Shown here piece after piece: positions 1 through 8,072 of a stretch of DNA of 42,340 nucleotides (its first letter is position 1; every line of letters begins with the position of its first letter). The notes under the pieces are model-generated. The model saw only the letters and a list, made by a program, of their open reading frames with translations. It made no database searches and was not told the DNA's origin. Origin of the DNA: an uncultured Prevotella sp. (GTDB lineage: Bacteria > Bacteroidota > Bacteroidia > Bacteroidales > Bacteroidaceae); the NCBI RefSeq assembly GCF_900549175.1, contig NZ_URNN01000003.1, positions 1-42,340 on the forward strand, written 5' to 3'. The position numbers and the translations under genes are program-made.

Positions 1-79
1 CGTGCTCTGTTCTAAGCATGGATAGCAGCTGCATGGGTATTCGCTGAATAGTTACCCCCTATTTTTGGTAAACATTTGT

Positions 80-87
80 TAACTTTG
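80..87 (+). promoter_or_regulatory. Putative -7 promoter box of the fimbrial operon
   Basis: TAACTTTG matches the Bacteroidetes -7 consensus TAnnTTTG exactly. No good -33 TTTG is present at the usual ~19-20 bp distance; the nearest TTTTTG at 62-67 is too close. If it is used, the leader before the first gene is about 145 nt. Bases 1-60 show no gene I can support; a short open stretch in frame 3 stops at 45-47 and could be the tail of an upstream gene. Confidence 0.5.
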
Positions 88-93
88 CGCCCG

Positions 94-132
94 AAATGAA
101 AATGGGCAATTAATAAATGAAAATGGGGCAAT
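94..132. repeat. Short direct repeat in the fimbrial leader
   Basis: The 17-18 nt unit AAATGAAAATGGGCAAT occurs at 94-110 and again at 115-132 with one extra G. It lies immediately downstream of the putative promoter box, so it would sit in the untranslated leader or at a regulator site. Function unknown. Confidence 0.6.
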
Positions 133-237
133 GTTAGAAATTAACATTTGCTTATTTGGAAATTAAGAATATAGACGATAGATTTAAAATATCAGAAGTA
201 TCCTTGTTTCGCTTACTCTATATAATATCAATGTGAA

Positions 238-1692
238 ATGAATATTTTTAAATTGAAGGGTCTGTTGTACTTGTGTTGTCTTTGGATGATGCCAGCTTTG
301 GTATCGGCACAAAAGACGGCAAGTGAGTCCCGTGTCGATACTTTGTCTTGGAAAGAGAGACTTACGTTTCGCACCAATATGGTAGACTGGACACTGCTCG
401 TTCCCAATATCGGCGTTGAGTATGATATTAGGAAAGAGAACTGGAACCGTTGGACTGTAGGACTTAATTTGCGGGGAAACTGGCAGACACACCATACTTT
501 CAAGCCCGGTCTTGTATACAACATACGCGGAGTGCGTGCGGAGTTCCGCAACTATTGGCGTCCGCGCGAAATCAATGAGACGTTTCCGGCACATACAGGT
601 TATCTCGACCGCCTTTTCTCGTGCCGGCGGAAAAAGGTGAAGCACCCCGGTGTGGTGTTCTATCGTGGGGCGTACGTGTCGTTCAACGACTTTTCAATCA
701 AACTCACTTCAAAAGGCTATCAGGGACAGGCGTATACGTTTGGCTTCACCTACGGTATGGTGAAACCGCTCTATGTGTTCAACAACGGAAGCAGTCTCGA
801 CCTCGAGCTTGGCATCAGCGCCGGCATCTCATACGCCCGTTACGACGAATACCGTCACGACCGCGAGAGCAACTGCTATCCCGTGACCAAACAAGGCGAC
901 CCCAAGGTGGTGTTGCCGCCGACGGTGAGCGACGTACGTGTGGGCTTTGTATATAGAATAGGCAAGTATCCTCTCGCCAAGAAATATCACTGGCGTTACG
1001 ATGTCGATCAGATATACAGGGAGCTGCAGCAGTCAATTGCCGACTCTCTTGACAGGGTTCGCCGTGACAACAAGCTCCTCGACAGCCTGACAAACGATGC
1101 CCGCAATACATTCTGGCATGTATACGACTCTGTGTACAGCATAAAGAAGCACGAACGCGACTCCATTAACGTTATCAAGGCAAAGAACGACGCCATGGAG
1201 AAGCAGCGTCAGGCCGAGGCGAAAGAGCGTGAGCGTCAGGCAAAGGCTGATGCAAAAGCCGCCGAAAAGCAGGCAAAGGCTGCCGCCAAAGACAGCATCG
1301 GGGCAACACCGGCCGGCGCCAAGCCCGCAGCCGATGACAGCACGGCTGTTCCGGCAGCACCCGGTGCGGACAGCACGGTCGTAGTGACGCCTGTCGACAC
1401 GACGGGCACGGCCGCACCTGACAGCGTGGCCGTGGAGCCGGTTGCCGGCTCCGACAGCACGGCGGTGTCAGTAGAAGCCCCTCCTGCGGAACAGGAACCG
1501 TCACCGGAAGAAGAACCGTCACCGGAAGAACCTTCGTCAGATGAGCAGGATTCTCCTGCTTCTGAAGGCGAAACTGCCGATTCTCCGGCAACTCCCGCCA
1601 CTCCCACTTCAGAGGAGTCGGAAGAGGCATCCCAAGAACAGACAGAAGATGAAAACAACGAAGAAGGAAAGGAGGCTGACGATGAGGCTTGA
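238..1692 (+). CDS. DUF3575 domain protein with coiled-coil and acidic Pro/Ala/Glu tail
   Basis: Secreted protein of 484 residues and first gene of the fimbrial run. A signal peptide ends near residue 24 (VSAQ). Residues about 40-250 match the DUF3575 pattern (FRTNMVDW, PNIGVEYDI, WTVGLNLRGNW), a probable outer-membrane barrel family that recurs in type V pilus loci. Residues about 255-345 are highly charged and Ala/Lys/Glu-rich, probably a helical or coiled-coil stalk. The last ~140 residues are low-complexity Ala/Pro/Ser/Asp/Glu, including an exact 18-nt direct repeat near 1495-1530. The stop overlaps the next gene by 11 nt, implying translational coupling. The long charged tail is unusual for the family. 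The role is inferred from context: anchoring or biogenesis of fimbriae at the outer membrane. Confidence 0.8.
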   Translation: MNIFKLKGLLYLCCLWMMPALVSAQKTASESRVDTLSWKERLTFRTNMVDWTLLVPNIGVEYDIRKENWNRWTVGLNLRGNWQTHHTFKPGLVYNIRGVRAEFRNYWRPREINETFPAHTGYLDRLFSCRRKKVKHPGVVFYRGAYVSFNDFSIKLTSKGYQGQAYTFGFTYGMVKPLYVFNNGSSLDLELGISAGISYARYDEYRHDRESNCYPVTKQGDPKVVLPPTVSDVRVGFVYRIGKYPLAKKYHWRYDVDQIYRELQQSIADSLDRVRRDNKLLDSLTNDARNTFWHVYDSVYSIKKHERDSINVIKAKNDAMEKQRQAEAKERERQAKADAKAAEKQAKAAAKDSIGATPAGAKPAADDSTAVPAAPGADSTVVVTPVDTTGTAAPDSVAVEPVAGSDSTAVSVEAPPAEQEPSPEEEPSPEEPSSDEQDSPASEGETADSPATPATPTSEESEEASQEQTEDENNEEGKEADDEA

Positions 1693-3244
1693 CATCTTTA
1701 AACATCTGCTGGTGGCATCGCTCATCATGTCGCTGTACGTGTTTACGGCATGTTCTGTAGATGCCGACTTGTGTGACTCCGGAGTGCATCCACATGAATG
1801 TAAGTTGAAATATACTTTCGATTGGGGCAGTTATGCCGACAAATACACAAGTGTTGACAAAAATGGCAATACAGTCAGTAACCTTCCCGACTCTATGTAT
1901 GTCATTGCCACACGTGTTGTCAATTTCTACAAGACGGCAATGGTTGTGGGAAGCGGCGTGTCGGGAAAGGGCAACAGCGGCTACTTTGTGTTCAATCCGC
2001 CAAAGTATGACCCCATAGCAACCACTCCCGATGCAGATGATCCTTCGGTGACTCCGGAGCCGACACCGGACCCTAATCCGGACCCTAATCCGGAACCCAC
2101 TCCTGATCCCAATCCAGAAGAACCTGGTAATGGTGATGAAAACACTCCTAATGAAGGTGGTGATGATGATAGCAATACCGGTGGAAACGGCGAAGAGGGC
2201 AATACCGGTAACGGCGGTAGCTCTCCATCGGAGATACCCACACGTGCCGACGGGGAGACCACAACCCCTGACGATGACTATATGGATGCCATCAAGCGTG
2301 TTGGCCCTATTACGAGCGAGTTTCGCCTGAGAACGGGAGCGTATAAGTTTGTGACGTTCAATATGGATACGGCCTCTTTCGATTATAAGGGTGTGGTGGA
2401 CTATATGGTGGATGCTTCCACTGATAAGAAGATGCAGGACATCTTTGTGGAATACAGACCTTATAAAAAGACCGATGACAAGCTGGGGCATCTGCTTGAC
2501 GACTGGCAGGACTACAACAGTTATGCACAATATGTGCAGCCCAACATCCTGCCCGTGTTTCTTGACACCATACCTGCCGGTGATATAGCCACGGGCAGAC
2601 ACGAAATAAAGTTCAAGCCGGCACCGGTAACGCAGAATATAGACATATATTTCACTATAAAGAAAGATTATCCGCGTGACGTGAAGACTGGCAGAGACTC
2701 TACTTTCGCCATCGACTCCGTGGTGTGCGAGATGGCCGGCATACCGTACAAGGTAAACCTGCTCAACGGATACCTCGCCATAGAGAAAACGCGCAAGGTG
2801 ATGTTCAAGACGGAGCTGCTTAAGGAAAACGGCGAGCCGCTCGGTGAAGATGACGAGACAAGAAATAACATGGTGATGAGGGTGCATGCCAACATTGACG
2901 TGCCGTCGATAGTGGAGAACAGTACGTCGACCATGACCACCGGTCCGGGAATAATGCAGGTGATGATAATGGCTCATGGTACAGATCCGGGCAATCCAGA
3001 TGGCGAGCCCAAAAAGAAAAAGCTACAAGGAAAGATAAACCTGTACAACACCCTGAAACGTGCCAAACTGATAAAAATCACCGACGACGGCAAGTATGCC
3101 CTGCGTAACGGTGACAGCGGCGTGCTCGACATTGTGGCGAATATTGTCATCAGTGGCGGAAACGTCATAAAGAATAACGATAACAACGGTGGTCTTGACG
3201 TATGGCTCGACTATACCGACCACAGGATAATCGTGGACATCTGA
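1682..3244 (+). CDS. DUF5119-like fimbrial accessory lipoprotein
   Basis: Predicted lipoprotein of 520 residues. I take the ATG at 1682 because it opens a lipoprotein signal with lipobox FTAC (Cys24); the frame stays open upstream, but only inside the preceding gene. The mature N-terminus (DLCDSGVHPHECKLKYTFDW) has the D-L-C and H-P-H signature followed by a beta strand seen in DUF5119 and FimB/Mfa2-like proteins of Bacteroidales pilus loci. Residues about 118-185 form a Pro/Asp/Asn/Glu/Gly-rich linker with repeated PDPNP units, which interrupts the domain and is not usual. The rest is beta-rich. By context it is probably an anchor or assembly subunit. DUF assignment is by pattern recall, not by search. 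Confidence 0.72.
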   Translation: MRLDIFKHLLVASLIMSLYVFTACSVDADLCDSGVHPHECKLKYTFDWGSYADKYTSVDKNGNTVSNLPDSMYVIATRVVNFYKTAMVVGSGVSGKGNSGYFVFNPPKYDPIATTPDADDPSVTPEPTPDPNPDPNPEPTPDPNPEEPGNGDENTPNEGGDDDSNTGGNGEEGNTGNGGSSPSEIPTRADGETTTPDDDYMDAIKRVGPITSEFRLRTGAYKFVTFNMDTASFDYKGVVDYMVDASTDKKMQDIFVEYRPYKKTDDKLGHLLDDWQDYNSYAQYVQPNILPVFLDTIPAGDIATGRHEIKFKPAPVTQNIDIYFTIKKDYPRDVKTGRDSTFAIDSVVCEMAGIPYKVNLLNGYLAIEKTRKVMFKTELLKENGEPLGEDDETRNNMVMRVHANIDVPSIVENSTSTMTTGPGIMQVMIMAHGTDPGNPDGEPKKKKLQGKINLYNTLKRAKLIKITDDGKYALRNGDSGVLDIVANIVISGGNVIKNNDNNGGLDVWLDYTDHRIIVDI

Positions 3245-3320
3245 TGCCCGGAAGCGGAAGATGACAGTGAAAACAAAGGAATCAAGAAAACAACATCGAC
3301 AAATATATAACAACAAACCG

Positions 3321-4967
3321 ATGATGAAAAATAGACTGCGTATAACAGCATCGATTGCGCTCGCGGCACTGGCCGCACTCTCGTCGTGCAATGACTCGTA
3401 TCCGGGACTGAACTACGACTATGGCGGCGACAAGATAACCAACAACGAAACTTATGACAAGACCCCTATCATGGTTTTTGTCAACAAGCAGAATTTCTTT
3501 TCCGTGTCAGCTACACGTAGCGGTGTTCCGGGAAGAGGTACAGGACCGTTTACGGAAGAAAATATCGGGACAGACAAGTATACCAATGCGCGTTTTTACA
3601 TATATGCGTTCAGAAAAGAAACATATAGGACTAATCTGGATCCTGGATTGACAAAAGAGCCAGACTTGACTTATACGCGGCTTTCTACTGGGGGGCCGGA
3701 AGATAAAGACGCCTTGAACTGTCTCGTTGATGGAGAGGAATACGGTTATGGTATGCCTGCAAAGCTGACCGATGACAGGGTGGGTTCTTTTGACCTTTTG
3801 TATAAAAAAGATACAGAAGGAGGCGAACCGGAGGATACTATCGGAACCGGAGGCTATGACTCTGATGAACAGTTATATTACAGTCCAAAATATCAGAATG
3901 TAGGATATAATTTCTTCACATATTATATTGATAATCTTAAGGGTGAGGAAAATTCCCGCGACTATATTGTTCCGAACAGAACAGCGGATGCCGTGTCTTA
4001 TAACATTACGATAGATGGCACGCAGGATATAATGTGTGGAAGTGCGCCCGACCTGACCGCGAATATGTTCGGAGAAGGTGAAAGCAAGCCATATAATTTT
4101 AATCTTACAAAAGAGGAGAGAGATGTCATCATCAGTCAGGGAGGTGGCGGATATAGCACCTTTGCCGCCCACCGTGGTGTTTATCCTATAGTGGATATGA
4201 AGCATCAGCTGGCCCAACTGAACTTCAAGGCTTATCCTGGAGACGAGAGGTGCAAGGATATCACGATAAAAGCAATAAAGGTTAAGGCTCCGAAAAAAGG
4301 AACTCTTACTGTTGCGGCCCGGAAAAAGGAAGAAATAGGATTCGTACCGGATCCGGACTCGGAAGGGGTATTCGAACTGACAGAAGAATCTGAAAATGGT
4401 GCAGAATGTGAGAATCTGAAACCAATACAGATGGCGTGGCCATACGATGATAAAGACAACAAGGCACCGGATATCTATGCGGATAGGGAAGAAACGAAGA
4501 TTGGAGGGGCAATGATGTTGCCTCAGCAAGGTTCGTATCAGGTGGAATTGCATTTCACCCAAATGAAGAGAGACGGAGATGGCAACTATACTGAATCACA
4601 GGATCTTGTGGCTACCTATACGATTGAGGCACCGACAGCTGACGAAGCTGGGGAGAAGATGTTCAGAAAAGGTTATAGATATAACATATATATAGTGGTC
4701 TACGGTCTGCAACCCATCAAGATGGCTGCATCCATAGAGGGATGGCACGCTGCTGATACTCTTGTTGTGGATCCTGATGATCCGAAATACGATAATAATC
4801 CCGATGACCCGAATGATGAAGGTAATTTGTGGGTAGACAAGGTAATTCGCAAGACAGGTACAAATGTATCAGCCAATCAGGATGGACTGCAGAATCAAGA
4901 TCGTTCCATTTATGCAGTGGAGAGAAAACGAAAGATGAAGTCGAAGGAGAAAAGTATAAAACTTTAA
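3321..4967 (+). CDS. Fimbrillin-family (Mfa-like) lipoprotein 1, accessory pilin
   Basis: Lipoprotein of 548 residues with lipobox LSSC (Cys23) when started at 3321. An in-frame ATG at 3261 would add 20 residues in front of the signal peptide and is less likely. After the Cys comes an Arg in ATRSG (Arg66), the usual position for the Arg-directed maturation cut of type V pilins. The core has the fimbrillin signatures DGTQDIMCG and MKHQLAQLNFKAYPG, followed by VKAPKKGTLTVA and a final strand ending in IEGWHAADTL. It is longer than its neighbours and carries a basic C-terminal tail of about 45 residues with no counterpart in the other three pilins. Likely a minor or tip subunit (inference). Base composition is AT-richer than flanking genes. 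Confidence 0.82.
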   Translation: MMKNRLRITASIALAALAALSSCNDSYPGLNYDYGGDKITNNETYDKTPIMVFVNKQNFFSVSATRSGVPGRGTGPFTEENIGTDKYTNARFYIYAFRKETYRTNLDPGLTKEPDLTYTRLSTGGPEDKDALNCLVDGEEYGYGMPAKLTDDRVGSFDLLYKKDTEGGEPEDTIGTGGYDSDEQLYYSPKYQNVGYNFFTYYIDNLKGEENSRDYIVPNRTADAVSYNITIDGTQDIMCGSAPDLTANMFGEGESKPYNFNLTKEERDVIISQGGGGYSTFAAHRGVYPIVDMKHQLAQLNFKAYPGDERCKDITIKAIKVKAPKKGTLTVAARKKEEIGFVPDPDSEGVFELTEESENGAECENLKPIQMAWPYDDKDNKAPDIYADREETKIGGAMMLPQQGSYQVELHFTQMKRDGDGNYTESQDLVATYTIEAPTADEAGEKMFRKGYRYNIYIVVYGLQPIKMAASIEGWHAADTLVVDPDDPKYDNNPDDPNDEGNLWVDKVIRKTGTNVSANQDGLQNQDRSIYAVERKRKMKSKEKSIKL

Positions 4968-5001
4968 GTATAATCACATTATTAATTAACAAATTAAAGA
5001 C

Positions 5002-6207
5002 ATGAAAAAATCATTGTTTTTTGCGCTTGCTGTAGCAGGTATGCTCAGCAGCTGCTCGTCAGAAGATGCTATCGGCACTGACGTTAATGTAAATGAAGAG
5101 CTCGTTCCTATCCAGTTGGGTCTCACCAACTCTGTCATCACCCGTGGTTCCGGTACTGTCGGCGGTGTTACAGAAGAGGAGAATGTTTGGAAGAATCAGA
5201 CTGTAAATGTCTTCATGCTCAAGCAGAACACTCTTGAGGAGGCTGAGTTCATCTTGAAAGATCTTGATGGCAATGACCTGCCGGCCGAGAAATTGTTCTA
5301 TAACACTCCCATGTATACTCCCGATGGAGTGAACAGCGATTTGGCAAAGCGTGTGGACGGACAGTTGAAGTATTATCCTACTCAGGGCAATTATGACTTC
5401 TGGGCATACCATGTTGATGAGTTTGGTACAACAGAACCGGCTGTAGCTTCTGAACCGGCTGATGAAAACAACTACAAGTATGTGAATATCAAGCTTGACG
5501 GTTCGCAGGATGTTATGGTGGCTAAGGCTGTTCCTACAACAGACGATATTACAGCTCTTGGAGCAGGAAACGAGACCCGCTATTATTCTGCTTTCGCTGC
5601 ACGTAGAAATGTACAGCCCGCTATGACGTTCAAGCACCTGCTTTCTCGTCTTCAGTTCAATGTGATTGGCGGTAACGAGGATGCTTGTGAAGGTTCGGCT
5701 TCTGCTGTAAACGTAAAGAGTATTCAGGTTAAGTCTCTGTCTACAGGTAAGTTGGTTGTAGCTTACACAGGTGAGGAGATGGACCAGCTCATTTGGGATG
5801 AGGGTCAGGAACTTGTTCCTTTCGTTTTGAAGCAGCGTGCTGCCGGCGAGAATGAGTTTAAGCAGCTCGAGGCCCTGACACCCGTACAGCCGGCTCTTGG
5901 AGAAGACGGTCAGCCCACAGCTACCCGTGTAGGTGAGGCTCTGCTCGTTGCTCCTGCTGAGAAGTATGAGATGACCATTCTGCTCAGCCAGAACGTTCAG
6001 GTAAATGAAGATGGTACAGCTGAGGAGAAAGAGTTTACCTATACTACAACTATCGCCCCGCAGACAGCTCCTGCTTTTGTAAAGGGTAGTTCATATAATG
6101 TTAACATCACAATCTTCGGTCTGAGCGAGATCAAGATTACCACTACACTGGCAGGTTGGGAAACAGGTGAGGATATACCTCTCTTCCCCGAGGATGACAA
6201 CATTTAA
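5002..6207 (+). CDS. Fimbrillin-family lipoprotein 2, probable major pilin
   Basis: Lipoprotein of 401 residues, lipobox LSSC (Cys18), Arg in ITRGS (Arg48). The fimbrillin core is clear: LDGSQDVMVAKA, AMTFKHLLSRLQFNV, VNVKSIQVKSLSTGKL, and the last strand LAGWETGEDIP close to the C-terminus. Codon use is strongly biased (Arg CGT, Ala GCT, Gly GGT/GGC, Lys AAG), more like the rplS and exbB genes in this window than like its neighbours, which suggests high expression. I therefore infer that it is the main structural subunit of the fimbria. It begins 34 nt after the preceding gene. Confidence 0.85.
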   Translation: MKKSLFFALAVAGMLSSCSSEDAIGTDVNVNEELVPIQLGLTNSVITRGSGTVGGVTEEENVWKNQTVNVFMLKQNTLEEAEFILKDLDGNDLPAEKLFYNTPMYTPDGVNSDLAKRVDGQLKYYPTQGNYDFWAYHVDEFGTTEPAVASEPADENNYKYVNIKLDGSQDVMVAKAVPTTDDITALGAGNETRYYSAFAARRNVQPAMTFKHLLSRLQFNVIGGNEDACEGSASAVNVKSIQVKSLSTGKLVVAYTGEEMDQLIWDEGQELVPFVLKQRAAGENEFKQLEALTPVQPALGEDGQPTATRVGEALLVAPAEKYEMTILLSQNVQVNEDGTAEEKEFTYTTTIAPQTAPAFVKGSSYNVNITIFGLSEIKITTTLAGWETGEDIPLFPEDDNI

Positions 6208-6235
6208 TTATTTCCATAACTTCTAAATTTCATTT

Positions 6236-7360
6236 ATGAAGAAAAACTTTTGGATGCTTGGCTTTGCTGCCGCTGCACTGATGGTAGGCTGCTCTAACGA
6301 GGACATTGAGTCTTCGGGCACCGACATCACGATGGGCAACAGCGATGTCGAGATTCGATTGGCATCGAGTGCCGCCGGCACACGTTCGAGCGTAGAGTCG
6401 AATGAGGCCGGTCTCTTCGAGGCCGATGGCTTGGGCATCTACTGCTTGGCAAAGAGCTTGCAGGATGTCAATCCCAACGAGACTCCCATCAACTGGAACA
6501 ACGGTGACGAGCTGGATTTCTCTGTGTGGATGGACAACATCGAGACCAACGCCAAGTTCAATGCAGACACTACAGCCACCGAGCTTATCTGGAAAGACGG
6601 CGAGACACGCTTCTATCCCGTGGCCAACTGGTACACCTACCGCTTCTACGGATATTATCCCCGTGTGGAGACCGTTACCAGAACAGAGTCGCGCATAGAG
6701 GCAGCGATGACTATTGACGGAACACAGGACGTGATATGGGGTCGCACCAACAATGAAGATAAGGACGCCTACTGCGCAAAGTACTTCCGCAATGCGGCAC
6801 ATGCCGGCGAAATTCCGGGCATAGAGTTCGAGCACAAGCTGATGCGTATGACATTCAGCATCGTGCCGGGCGAAGGTGCTGACGGTACAACCACAGCCGC
6901 TCTTACCATGGGTGTGAAGAGCATCATGGTGAAGGACGTGCCTACGCAGGCTAACCTTGTTATTGCCGACCGCAACGACGCTGCCGAAGAGGGTAAGGTG
7001 ACATTCGACTGGTACAACAATCTGGCCGACTTCCCGCTGCTCGACGCCAACGACCAGCCCCTCGGCGAGGATCACTGGGTGCAGGAGACCGAAACCACTG
7101 TCGGTCAGGGTATTCTGCTGCCTGTGCCCGCCTCTAAGGAGGAGAGAATATATACTGTTCAGATTGTCCTCAAAGACAAGGAGGGGCATGAGTTCATCTC
7201 AGAGCACCCCATCGAGCTGCGTCAGGGCACTGACTATGAGGCCGGCAAGTCTTACAACGTGAAGATGACCATCAACGGTCCGGAGGTTATCGTGCTCAAC
7301 GCCACTCTGAAGCCTTGGGATGTAGATACCGACGGAACCATCGGTGACGTGACTCTCTAA
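6236..7360 (+). CDS. Fimbrillin-family lipoprotein 3
   Basis: Lipoprotein of 374 residues, lipobox MVGC (Cys19) and a candidate maturation Arg in AGTRSS (Arg50). It has the fimbrillin signatures MTIDGTQDVIWGRT and IEFEHKLMRMTFSIVPG, then VKSIMVKDVPTQANL and the closing strand ATLKPWDVDTDG. It follows the putative major pilin by 28 nt. Codon use is more GC-rich and more ordinary than in that gene, so this is probably an accessory subunit. Type V pilins are exported as lipoproteins and assembled on the cell surface by strand exchange; here that is taken from family knowledge. Confidence 0.83.
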   Translation: MKKNFWMLGFAAAALMVGCSNEDIESSGTDITMGNSDVEIRLASSAAGTRSSVESNEAGLFEADGLGIYCLAKSLQDVNPNETPINWNNGDELDFSVWMDNIETNAKFNADTTATELIWKDGETRFYPVANWYTYRFYGYYPRVETVTRTESRIEAAMTIDGTQDVIWGRTNNEDKDAYCAKYFRNAAHAGEIPGIEFEHKLMRMTFSIVPGEGADGTTTAALTMGVKSIMVKDVPTQANLVIADRNDAAEEGKVTFDWYNNLADFPLLDANDQPLGEDHWVQETETTVGQGILLPVPASKEERIYTVQIVLKDKEGHEFISEHPIELRQGTDYEAGKSYNVKMTINGPEVIVLNATLKPWDVDTDGTIGDVTL

Positions 7361-7472
7361 AAAAAGCGGAGATACTTTTTAAACAAGAAAAGAATAAAAC
7401 ATGCTGATGAGGATGTGCGGGGAGGCACAAATACCGCCTCTCCCACATCTCCCATCGCTTAACGACAAAAAG

Positions 7473-8030
7473 ATGAAAAAGCTACTCTTGATAGTCTTCA
7501 TGGCACTGTTGGGGTGCCGCAACATTAATGCGCAGATGCTCGCCGTAAACACCGACGCGCTCATGGACGTGATGATGACGCCGAGCCTCGGCTTCGAACT
7601 CGTCACGGGCGAACGCTCGTCATTAGGTGTCAACGTGTTGGGCAACTACAACCCTTGGGGCAAGGACATGAAGATGGTAGCTGTGCAGCCTGAATACAGG
7701 TATTATTTCTCCGGACGACCCATGTACCGCCAGTTTATCGGAATAGGTGGCGTGGGAGCATCGTACGACATAACATGGAAGGGTAAGGTATACAACGGAG
7801 CCGCTGCCGGATTGGGCATCACCTTCGGATATGTCTTTCCCATAACACACCGCCTCAATATCGACTGCCATGCAGGATTCGGGGCCATATATTACAAGCA
7901 CAAGGAGTATTTCGAGAATGACAACTACGACCTCGACTTCTCCGTGGGAGGCGTGCAGCGCACAAATGCCGAAGGATACACCCTCCTGCCAACACGCATC
8001 GGCGTGTCGGTGACATACATACTGAAATAG
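7473..8030 (+). CDS. Second DUF3575 domain protein
   Basis: Secreted protein of 185 residues. The start at 7473 opens a signal peptide (MKKLLLIVFMALLGCRNINAQ); an upstream in-frame ATG at 7401 would add 24 residues that do not look like part of it. The DUF3575 pattern covers the whole mature protein: LAVNTDALMDVMMTPSLGFE, LGNYNPWG, EYRYYF, and a Gly/aromatic-rich set of strands ending in GVSVTYILK, consistent with a small outer-membrane barrel. It is the compact form of the family, unlike the first gene of the locus with its long tail. Likely involved in fimbria biogenesis or anchoring. Confidence 0.82.
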   Translation: MKKLLLIVFMALLGCRNINAQMLAVNTDALMDVMMTPSLGFELVTGERSSLGVNVLGNYNPWGKDMKMVAVQPEYRYYFSGRPMYRQFIGIGGVGASYDITWKGKVYNGAAAGLGITFGYVFPITHRLNIDCHAGFGAIYYKHKEYFENDNYDLDFSVGGVQRTNAEGYTLLPTRIGVSVTYILK

Positions 8031-8072
8031 AAAATTCTTTTAAAACCAATATATAAAAACGATATTATAGAT

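Noticed and set aside
1..60. 3' end of an upstream gene
   Set aside because: A short frame stops at 45-47 but has too few codons to support a call.
1175..2977. Minus-strand open frame of 600 codons across the first two genes
   Set aside because: Composition is His/Arg/Pro-rich with no domain, and it is a shadow of the DUF3575 and DUF5119-like genes, which have signal peptides and coupled junctions.
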